Assembly (NCBI GenBank): GCA_021299835.1
Contig: JAJTER010000011.1
Coordinates: forward strand, 1 to 44,077
Length of the DNA stretch: 44,077 nucleotides
Reading direction: 5' to 3'
Source of the DNA: Saprospiraceae bacterium
GTDB taxonomy: Bacteria; Bacteroidota; Bacteroidia; Chitinophagales; Saprospiraceae
The notes beneath the pieces are model-generated. The model worked only from the letters and a program-made list of their open reading frames with translations, was not told the origin of the DNA and did no database searches. Of the stretch, positions 34,901 to 44,077 are shown in pieces. Position 1 is the stretch's first letter. Every line of letters starts with the position of its first letter. The translations under genes were made by a program, and so were the position numbers.

Positions 34901-37900
34901 TTTGCCAAACTAAATTAAAAGTTATAGTACTGTCACAACCCACCGCATTCTTCAATTTTATATTATACACCCCTGGGGCGGTATATACATTTCCCCATTG
35001 GGCATACCTTTCACCTGGGCAAAGCAAGGCATCGACTTTGCCGGTTGAAATATTATTTACGGTTAATTGTAGTTCGTTTAGACGACTACAACCAGCTTGA
35101 TTCAAGGAATTAAAACGATAGATCCCAGCATTTTTATAATATTGAGCACCAAAAAAGGTTGAATCGTTGTTGCATATCGCTTTTTTAGTTATCAAAGTGT
35201 CTTTTAAAGCGGGAAGGATGGTTAATTTAAGTATGCTATCGCATCCATTCCTATTTTTAACTGGATATTTGATAAGATAGGAACCAATATTTGTAAAAGC
35301 TTGATTTTGGACGGTTAGTATATCGCCGTTACATAAATACTCAGTTACTCTATTTGTATCTGACGGATAATAAGTTATGTTTATTTGGATGGTACTATCG
35401 CATCCTAAAGATGACGCTTTTGGTATTTTCTGAAAATAGCTGCCAGCTGTACGGTAAAATTGGTTGTTAATTTTCACTGAATCACCAAAACATATAAAAT
35501 TTTGCAGGGTACTTTTTGCTTCCGGAAAGTATTTTATGTCAATGATATAAAGGCTGTCACAAACCACATCGGAGGCAGAATTCACTCTTTCATAGTACGT
35601 TCCAGCTTTATCGTACGTTTTGCCTTTAAATTGGTATTTTTCCCCTAAACAAAGACTTACGTTTACTCTTTGTGTTAAATCTGGGTAGTTTTCTAATCTA
35701 ATGAGAATCAAAGAATCACAACCGCCTTCTGCCGCTTTCGGTAAAGTAATGGCATATACACTGGGTACAGAATAAGTCAAATTACGATAGGTAAACGTTC
35801 TATTCGGGCATATCTTTACAAAAATTTCTCTGGTAAGTGGCGGGGCAAGGAGTAGTTCCAGTTCTATAATACTATCGCATCCAGCCATATTTTGCCCTGA
35901 AAGAACCTGCTTATACTTTCCGGGAATATTTAATTCTCTGTCAAAAAATGAAAAAGATTTTCCAGGACAGATGTATTCTGTAAGGTAGGTGGTAGATATT
36001 TTTGCAATTTTTAAGGAAAGGTTTATTATCGAATCACATCCATTTTTCGCCCCATTTTTTACAATCTGGGTGTAATTGCCCTCTGAATTAAACGTTCTGC
36101 CACCTACCACGATGAAGGATCCTTCACAAATGGTTATATCAAGGTTTGAACGAGACAGAGGTTTGACTGTCAAATTTAATTCGACAAGACTATCACAACC
36201 CTGAGCAGTTTTTAATATCTGGGTAAAACTGCCTGAAGCCGAATAATTTGTGCCTCCAACCGTAAAGGATTCACCTTCACAAATTGTTGCTGTAATGGCT
36301 GACGATTTTTTTTGAAGAATATTTAAAATCAAGGTAGTAACACTGTCACAACCCTGTACTGATCCTCCTTTTAAAGTCTGAATGTAGGTACCCGATTGAT
36401 TTATATTTTTTCCATCAAAGAAATAGCTTTCGCCAAAGCACTTTGTTTGAGAAATCTGTGCCGTTTTTATTTTATTAACGGTAAAGTCCAAATTTAAAAT
36501 ACTGTCACAGCCTCTTCCTGAAGCCTTAGGTATTAGCCGTTGATATATACCGGTGGCATTAAACACTTCGCCATTCCAGGTATAAGTACCACCTTCACAA
36601 ACACTTAACGTACTATTTAATATTCCATTTGGAATGATTTTCAGATTAATTTCGAGTAAGCTATCGCAACCATTTCCTGCTTTTTTACTTAATATTTGAT
36701 TGTATGTCCCTTCAAGATTATAGGTCTGCCCGTTTTCAGTGAGCGAAGAACCGGTACAAATCTCTTTTACAATACTCCCTTTTTTTAACTCATTGACAAC
36801 TAAAGTTAGATTGATGGTACTATCGCAGCCGTTGGCGGCACCCCCTTTTAGTATTTTTGTGTAAGAACCGGCTTTATTAATATTGGAACCATTAAAATTA
36901 AAAAGTTGTCCTTCACAAATCGTCTCCGTTCTATTTTCTGATTTAGGTTGATTGACGTTTAATGTAAGATTTATCGTAGAATCGCAACCATTTTTAGCAC
37001 CTCCAGTTAGCTTAATTGTATAATTACCTGAACTTGTAAATGTTTGATTACCGGCTATATAGGATTCTCCAGTACAAATGGTTTGACTTATAGTAGCAGT
37101 ACTATTTGGTTTAACTGTAAGATTTAATTTTACTAAACTATCGCAACCTCCTGCGGCGGCACCAGGAAAATTTTCTTCATATGAACCAGTGGTGGTATAA
37201 TCCTTTCCGTTTAAAGTATATTTCTGACCTGCACAGATGGTTTCACTAATATTTTTAACAACCTGAGAGTTAATATTTAAGCTCAGATTAATAGTACTGT
37301 CACATCCTCCAACTGTTGCACCAACTAGTGTTTCAGTGTAATTACCTGCGGCGGTCAAGGTTCTGCCAAAAAATGAGTAGGAGGTATTGGGACAAATATT
37401 AGCTGAAATATTGGTTACAAAAGATTGTAAAATCTGAATGCTTAGACTTACTACGCTGTCACATCCATTGCTGGCTCCATTTTTAATAATTTCTGTAAAT
37501 TGTCCGGCAGTTGAATAGGTTTTACCATTTATAGTGTAAGATTTTCCTGTACAAAGATTTATTTGTTGGGAGGAAGTTGCTTTGGGAAGAAAATCGATAG
37601 CCTTTGACAACGTTTGCGAACAGCCTTTAAGGTCTTTTATCTGAACGGTATAATTTCCTGCATTAGCCTCTGTCGTTGTTGGTATTTTCACTGCGGCTCC
37701 ATTACCTGTAAAACCATTGGGACCGCTCCAGGTATAGGTGTCACCACCAGTTGCGTTGAGAGCCAGTTCATTGCCGACACAAAGGGGTAAATTGGCAGTT
37801 AAGGTGCCTTTGATAGAAAAAATAGTAAATTTTTGTGTCTTAATCACCCCATTGCCACAAGGGTCTTTATATTCCCAGGTTCTGGTTATAACCTCAGGCT

Positions 37901-40900
37901 CTGATTTTCCGTCAGAAAAATCAATGCCTGGAATACTCCCCGTACCATTACAATTGTCTGTCCAGGTCAATGTATTCATTGGAGGAATGGCTTCTTTGCA
38001 ATTTAAAGTCTGGTCAGCTCCTGGTTCCGAAAGGGTAGGCAGAACATTATCCTCAATTTTAATTGTTTGCTTATGTGTAATATCGTTGCCACAGCCATCT
38101 GTTGCGTCCCAGGTCCTGATTAGCTGGTAATTATTAGTGCAGGTTCCAGGCACTTTAACCTCAGTATATTTAACTGGTACTGTTAAACTACAGTTATCAG
38201 TAGCCGTTAAAATGTTAGGTATACTAACTTCCGAGCAAGCGGCTATAGTGTCAGAAGGGGTGTAGTTCCATTTAGGCGCTACTTTATCGATTACGGATAT
38301 TTTCTGTATTATATTACTTGTATTTCCACAAACATCGGTCGCTGTCCAGGTTTTTTCAAGGGTATAATTCTGGGGACAAGAACCAATGGTTTTATTTTCA
38401 GATTTAATGATATTAACTACACCACTGCAATTATCTGTAGCTATTGGTATAAAATCAACCACAGGGTCAGTGCATGATAAGTTTAGGTCAACGGGGGTAT
38501 TGGTAAATACAGGTTTTTCGATGTCTTGAACAGTAATCGTTTGTGTTTTCTCTGTTTTATTTCCACATTTATCCAGGCTAGTCCATTTTCTTAACAGGAC
38601 ATAATTATTGACGCAACTCCCCAAAACTTTTGTTTCTAAAAAAGTTAAGGAAGGATTATTGTCACAATTATCCGTAGCTGTCAGCGTTACGATAGGTGGA
38701 ATATTAATACAGTTAACAGTAACATCATTTGGAACGCCTATTATTACAGGAGCGATTAAATCGTTTACCGTTATGGTTTGTTCGTACGTTTTGCTGTTAT
38801 TACATTTATCGGTGGCGATCCATTTTCTTATGATTTTATAATTTCCGAGACATCCCACATCAGTGGTTTCAGAAAACACGAGGGTTGGACTAATATCACA
38901 GTTATCACTGATTTGTGGATTAGTTACAGGTGGTACCAGGTCACAGTTCACGGTAACGGAGCTGGGTGGATTTATAAAAGTGGGCGCTTCGGTATCTTGA
39001 AGGGTGATTTTCTGCATTTTTTCGTTAATATTACCACAGGCGTCAATAGCCTTCCATGTTCTGGTAATGACACCATTATTCGGGCAAGTTCCGGGTGAAA
39101 TGGCTTCTGTAAATGTTAATAGGGGAGTCAAATCGCACAGATCTGATACCGTAACAGTTGGATTTGTTGGAATGGCGTTGCAACTTGCGGTGACGTCACT
39201 GGGAACCCCATTTATTGTGGGCGCTTCGGTATCGGTAACCTCTATGGTCTGAGAAGCGATTTGAGTATTTTTGCAGGCATCTTCAGCGGTCCATGTTCTT
39301 ATTAAATTGTAATTTCCGGGGCAAGAACCAGCTATTTTTTCCTCTTTAAAGGTTAAAGTTGGCGTGGCATCGCAAATATCCAACACTACGGGGTTTATCA
39401 CCGTTGGAACATTGGGACAACTTACCTTCACGTTCGCAGGTACCCCTGAAAATACGGGAGCTGTGACGTCCTGAACTTGAATAATTTGCTTAACTATAGT
39501 CGCATTACCACATTTATCAGTAGCCGTCCATTTTCTTTCCAGTTGATAATTTTGTGGGCAAGAGCCAGATATTTTGGTTTCAAGAAAGGTAACGATGGGA
39601 TTAAGATCGCAATTATCAGTGGCTTTAGGATCTATTTTTAAGGGAATTTGATCACAATTAACTACTATATCAGTGGGAATATTTGAAAATGAGGGGGCGA
39701 CATCATCTTTAAGGGATATTTTTTGAATGTTTTTAGTCGTATTACCGCATGCATCTTTTACTTCCCAGGTTCTGGTAATGATTTCCGTAAATGGGCAAAT
39801 TCCAGCGACTTTTGTTTCTAAAAATTGAATGGGAGGTAGGCTAGCGCTACAATTGTCTGTTGCTGTAACAGTAGGAAGGGCCGGTATTTCGCCACAATTA
39901 ATAATGGCATCATTGGGAATGCCTGAAAAAACAGGAGAAATATTATCAATAACGGTAATCGTTTGTTTTCCGATATCCGTGTTGTTACATGCGTCTTTAA
40001 TGGTCCAGGTTCTTTGTATTTTGTAATTTCCAACACACAGAGGGTCAATTACTTCACTAAATTGAATTGTAGGCGCGGCATCACATAAATCTATTCCCTG
40101 GAGGACGGGAGCGACTGGGATTTGATTACAATTTACAGAAATATCAACAGGTAAATTTATAAAGGAAGGCTTTACTTCATCTTTAATCGTTATGTTCTGT
40201 GTTTTAATGAGGGTGTTACCACATTGGTCTTTGGCAATCCAGGTTCGCTGGATAAGATAGGATTGAGGGCAACTGCCGGGTATTTGTATTTCACTGAAAG
40301 TTAATGTTGGGTTTGGGTCACAAAGATCGGAAATGGTGGGGTTAGTCACTGGAGGGATTAAATTACAGGTACTACTCAGATCGGCAGGGAAATTAGAAAA
40401 AACGGGAGGTACATTGTCAATTACATTTATTTGTTGAGCAGCTGAAACTGAATTTCCACATTGGTCTGTTGCCTTCCATATTCTGAAAATAACATAATTA
40501 CCAGCGCAGGTTCCTGCTACTATAGAATCTTTCTGTGTAACAGTTGGCGACATATCACAGTTATCGGTAGCCGTTATCACAGGGACGGCAGGTATGGCAT
40601 TACAAGATACCTGGACGCTTGCTGGTACACCAACTAACTGCGGGCCAATTTCATCCTTTACCTGAATAATCTGTTTATGGCTATTTTTATTACCACAGAT
40701 ATCTTGAATTTCCCAGGTTCTTTCAATGGTGAAATTTTGAGGGCAACTTCCAGGTATAGTTACTGTTGAAAATGTGATGGTCGGACTTGGGTCACAATTA
40801 TCTGAATAGGCGGGGGTCCAGCTTGGGGGTGTGCTGTTGCAAGGAATAACCAGATTTGCAGGAGGATTAATAAATTGTGGAGGCGTATTATCCACAACGG

Positions 40901-43245
40901 TAATGATTTGCACGGCCTCTCTCTCATTTCCACACACGTCTTTCGCTTTCCATTTTCTGGTGATGGTATAATTTCCCATACAGGCAATCCCCTTTTCCTC
41001 CGAAAAAGTAATGACAGGATTTAGGTCACAATTATCAGTGGCGGTAGGATTTGTAACCATTGGAATGGCATTACAGTTAACGGTTACATTTGGTGGCACA
41101 CCAACAAATTGAGGGGCTAAAGGGTCTGTAACAGTTATTGTTTGGACGAAATTGGTAGTATTTAAGCATAAATCAACGGCAGTCCAGGTTCTGCTAATAG
41201 TATAAAAGCCAGCACAACCTGGATTTTTTACGTCTGCATAGGTTATTTTTGGATTTGGATCACAGTTGTCTGTGGCAGTGGCTGTTGGATTTTGTGGAAC
41301 GTTATCACAACTCAACGATAAGGTTGACGGTAGATTTATAAATTGAGGAGGAGTATTATCTGAAAAATTTATCCTTTGAATGTATTCGTCATCATTTCCA
41401 CAGGCATCTGTAGCTAACCAAGACCTTTTTACTTGAAAACTACCTAAACAAAACCCTTTGATGGTATCTATGGTTAAGGTAAGTGTGGGCGCTACATCGC
41501 AATTATCCTTAATAGACATTACAGGTAGGGGAGGACTGTCACTGCAACTAACACTTAAATCACCTGGATTATTAAGAAAAACTGGACTAATTTCATCTTT
41601 AACCACAATTTTTTGTGTGATGGTCGTCTCATTTTGACAGGCATCTTTTACTTTCCATGTTCTGATTAAGCTAAAATTATTGGGACAGATACCCGGAATG
41701 GTATCTTCTTTAATGACCACATTTGGATTTAAATCGCAATTATCTGAAACATTCAAGGAAATCAAATTTGGCAGATTTTCACAAGAGACGGTGAGATCTG
41801 CCGGGGAATTAGCTATAACGGGAGCCTCAGTGTCGGAAACATTTATTTCCTGAATATGAATGGCAGTGTTGCCACATGAATCAGTGGCAGTCCAGGTTCT
41901 TTTTAAAATATAATTGCTTGGGCAAGACCCATTGATTTTTTGCTGCGCATATTGAACCTGTACATTTATAGTACAATTATCTGTTGCGGTTAAAACGGGT
42001 GCTGCGGGTATGTTACTACATGCGGTGCTTATGGAATTAGGTAAATTATTAAATACTGGCTTTTCATTGTCAATTACCGTTATTAGCTGGGTTAAGGTTT
42101 GTTGGTTATTACATACGTCTGTTGCCTTCCATGTTCTGGTAATGGTGTAACTGCCTGAACACCCGGTACTTTTTGTTTCCTGAAAAGTAATGACAGGATT
42201 TGAGTCACATAAATCAGATGCTGTTACGACAGGAATAGAAGGAATAGCATTACAATTTACGGACACATTGGAAGGAACGCCTGTCATTACAGGTGCCTTT
42301 ATGTCAACTACCTGGATAGTTTGTGTCTTTGTAAAGGTATTATTACATGCATCGGTTAGTAACCAGGTTCTATTTATAGTGTATTTTCCCGCACAAGTTC
42401 CCGGGGTTTTTGTTTCTGTAAAGCTTATGATTACACTCGAACAATTGTCTGTGAATGTGGGCGTTGCAGCTACTGGAATACTGTGGCACTCAACAACAAC
42501 ATCTGCGGGGAAATTTATGAAACTGGGTTTTTCCTTATCTGAAACATTGATTTTTTGAATATGCGTCCTCTCGTTTTGACATGCATCCTTTGTTACCCAG
42601 GTATTTTGGATGGTATATTCATTAGGGCAAGAACCTGGTAATTGAACTGAGGTAAAGGTTAAGGATGGATTCATATCGCAACTATCACTGACCGTTAGGA
42701 CAGCATTGGCGGGGATATTAGTACATGAGACATTTATGTCAGCAGGAAGAGAACTAAAAGTTGGGGCTGTAAGGTCTTTTACGGTTATGGTTTGAACATA
42801 AGTGGATTGATTATCACATTCATCTCTCGCAGTCCATGTTCTTTTAATGGTTTTATTATTAGCGCAATTACCTGGAATGGTCTCTTCTAAATAAGTGATA
42901 CTAATATTATTAGAAGCACTGCAATTGTCAGTAAAGGTTGGGTCCTGTTTTAATGGTATGTTTCCGCAACTTACTGTGACATTAGGCGGTGTGTTGGTAA
43001 TTACGGGAGCTTGTGTATCAACTATTTGAATGGTTTGTGTCCTTACATTGGTATTTCCGCATTTATCTTTTAAGGTCCAGGTATATCTAACCGTTTTTTG
43101 ATTTACACAAGTACCATTTATAATTTCTGATAGAAAAGTTAAGACGGGATTTGCATCGCAATTATCATTAAAGGTGGGTGTTATTGGGGCTGGAATGGTT
43201 GGACATTGTGCGGTATAATTACCTGGAAAAGTTAAAAACTGCGGT
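31605..43245 (-). CDS. Giant T9SS type B surface protein with HYR-like and GCDS repeats (main part)
   Basis: About 3,880 codons of one reading frame. Order from N to C: HYR-like repeats (43245-37805), an Ig-like module (SGPNGFTGNG...NYTVQIKDLKGC, near 37600-37800), GCDS repeats (37575-33150), Ig/PKD-like segments (KYVLVVTDKNSGCF, YVLQVKDNSNDC), an SprB-like repeat (PACNNPTTGIITIKEIKGGF) and the type B sorting domain (RGRIYAPTAFSPNGDGINDRFEIY ... VKGEITLMR, 31605 to about 31900). This domain sends proteins through the type IX system to the cell surface, so an adhesin or matrix role is likely (inference). The first in-frame start codon is the ATG at 42674, but the open frame continues upstream with two more repeats, without any ATG, GTG or TTG and without a stop, up to a frameshift near 43245. 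The true start is beyond the window. Confidence 0.88.
33150..37575 (-). repeat. About 28 protein repeats of ~52 residues ('GCDS' repeats)
   Basis: Each unit has C.G.(S/T)(Y/F)...(G/N)(K/R).(Y/F)...G.Y......A..NGCDSxxxLxLxV. I counted 28 GCDS-like cores from ASNGCDSVVSL to AFTGCDSIIRF; variants are GCSR, VVCDS and GCDT. Two Cys per unit suggest one disulfide each. The DNA is diverged between copies, so these are old protein repeats rather than recent duplications. Confidence 0.85.
37805..43244 (-). repeat. About 23 protein repeats of ~79 residues (HYR-like)
   Basis: Unit pattern: PxFxxxPxDxxVxCxxIPxxPxxTxxDNCDxxPxxTFxExxxxGxCxxNYxxxRTWxAxDxCGNxxxxxQxIxVxDxxAP. I counted 21 units from the repeat containing 42674 onward plus two before it. 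They resemble hyalin (HYR) repeats of immunoglobulin fold with four conserved Cys. Copies differ in about half their residues. Confidence 0.85.
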
Positions 43246-44077
43246 TGCCGTGGTGTCTTTTAAGGTGATTAGTTGCTTACAAATGGCTGAATTACCACAA
43301 TTGTCAAAAATTTCATAATTTCTTTCAAGTAGTCCGTTACAATCTGTTCCTGTTTGAGTTTCTGAAAGTAAAGTTATATTAGTATTCAAATAAGGGCATG
43401 GGAAATTTATGGCTCCTCCCCCTGCTATGAAAGCGGTGATGGTTGAAAATGGGGGGTATAAGGCGGAACTACATTTAATCACATTGGGTGGACAAATGGT
43501 ACATTCTTTAACTGTCAACCTGAAAATATCAATAAACTTACAGCCAAATCCATTGGTAGCGGTAACAGTGTAGGTTTGATTTCCACTATTTATTAATTTG
43601 TAATTTCCTCCTCCCAATGAAGTTATTCCAGTATTGGGAGAAAAAGTATAAGTAAAATTGGTGGATAAACTGAAGGTTAAGGAGTCATTTTTACAACCTT
43701 CTTTATCATCTATGGAAAAAGTGGGAATGGGCTGATGGGTTACCGGAAATTCAAAGGTTTGGAAACTACAAGGATCATTCTGGTCAGTAACTCTAACCGT
43801 GTAATTAGTGGTTTGACCATTTGCAGGTGGAACAAAAGTACTGGAGGTTCCAAGGACGAATGACGGATTATTGCTATTGTACCAGGCAATGTTATAACCA
43901 CTCCCCGGGCCTGTTATATTTACGGTCAGGGTTTTTTCTGCATTGGTACTGTTTTGACAAAACACTTTGCTAAGTGGCGTAACATTAATAGTAGGTTTAG
44001 GTAAGGTGGTGACAGTTACTTCGCGCGATGATGTTAAGGTAGTTCCACAGGTGCTAATATTACTGGACCAGGTTGCG
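43219..44077 (-). CDS. Upstream part of the giant surface protein, partial and frameshifted
   Basis: About 286 codons, open to the right edge of the window (ATWSSNISTCGTTLTSS at the very end), so the start lies outside. It holds Ig/PKD-like segments (NYTVRVTDQNDPCSFQTFEF, QTYTVTATNGFGCKFIDIF) and a degenerate HYR-like unit (DCNGLLERNYEIFDNCGNSAICKQLITLKDTTA). It then meets a stop at 43219-43221 after AVFNFSR. In the next frame the same DNA reads PQFLTFPGNYTAQCPTIPAP, exactly the expected repeat start after DTTA, so one extra base near 43245 splits a single gene. This is either a true mutation or a sequencing/assembly error. With the signal peptide upstream and the sorting domain downstream, a real frameshift would block secretion of the repeat region. 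Confidence 0.8.
   Translation of the reverse strand, partial: ATWSSNISTCGTTLTSSREVTVTTLPKPTINVTPLSKVFCQNSTNAEKTLTVNITGPGSGYNIAWYNSNNPSFVLGTSSTFVPPANGQTTNYTVRVTDQNDPCSFQTFEFPVTHQPIPTFSIDDKEGCKNDSLTFSLSTNFTYTFSPNTGITSLGGGNYKLINSGNQTYTVTATNGFGCKFIDIFRLTVKECTICPPNVIKCSSALYPPFSTITAFIAGGGAINFPCPYLNTNITLLSETQTGTDCNGLLERNYEIFDNCGNSAICKQLITLKDTTATAVFNFSR

Noticed and set aside
37738-38130. A 130-codon plus-strand open frame inside the giant gene, and several like it (38608, 38778, 42190).
   Set aside because: They lie opposite the HYR-like repeats, share their periodicity and show no domain or signal features; they are shadows of the repeat coding strand.
33150-43244. Regularly spaced repeats that might suggest a CRISPR array.
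   Set aside because: Units are 150-240 bases, diverged at DNA level and form one continuous protein frame with conserved Cys and Trp; there are no short identical repeats with unique spacers and no cas genes.
43219-43260. Programmed ribosomal frameshift in the giant gene.
   Set aside because: The shift needed is +1 at GGCAACC, with no slippery heptamer, rare-codon pause or stop at that point; the GTTTTTAAC run lies after the place where protein homology says the frame changes.

Overview
The window comes from a low-GC Bacteroidota genome, most likely the Saprospiria/Cytophaga side of the phylum (inference). The signs are a giant surface protein ending in a type IX secretion type B (gliding-motility-associated) C-terminal domain, two TonB-dependent receptors with carboxypeptidase-regulatory-like N-termini, a FecI/FecR-type sigma/anti-sigma pair with a DUF4974-type tail, DUF3536-type GH57 and SprB/HYR-like repeats, and several upstream regions carrying the Bacteroidota -7 box TAnnTTTG. 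No tRNA, rRNA, CRISPR array, insertion sequence or prophage is visible.

Left part (1-5646): a cell-surface signalling cassette. On the minus strand, in transcription order, lie an ECF sigma factor, a small lipoprotein with a zincin motif, a FecR anti-sigma factor and a TonB receptor with an STN domain that runs off the left edge. Divergent from the sigma gene is a lipoprotein made of three Cys-bounded repeats. The 12-mer TGAGTACAAAAT lies upstream of both the lipoprotein-fecR-receptor block and the divergent lipoprotein, in the same orientation relative to each gene and with further matching bases at the same spacing. This looks like the sigma factor's own promoter. It is the best candidate here for an undescribed system.

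Middle (5650-12440): single genes. These are a Tat-exported PhoD-like phosphatase, a decayed short-chain dehydrogenase fragment, a divergent peptide deformylase, a small secreted protein, an Rpn/PDDEXK-type protein and a GH57/DUF3536 glycosidase.

12477-20620: a probable carbohydrate operon with an exported PIG-L-type deacetylase, a 51-residue membrane protein, a sodium:solute symporter and a sugar-acid-type IlvD/EDD dehydratase. A secreted sulfatase follows on the same strand, ending at a bidirectional terminator.

20635-31598: a three-gene minus-strand operon (SdpI-like membrane protein, periplasmic protein with a PPPR tail, heme/hemoglobin-type TonB receptor), a GH65 enzyme, a class-C-beta-lactamase-like serine hydrolase, a PQQ dehydrogenase with a cytochrome c domain, a small beta-rich outer-membrane-type protein, and a bestrophin-like channel whose promoter region carries a perfect 14-bp palindrome.

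31605-44077: one giant minus-strand surface protein gene, more than 4,100 codons inside the window and open at the right edge. It has about 23 HYR-like repeats of ~79 residues, about 28 'GCDS' repeats of ~52 residues, Ig/PKD/SprB-like modules and the T9SS type B sorting domain. A one-base frameshift near 43245 separates its upstream part from the rest.
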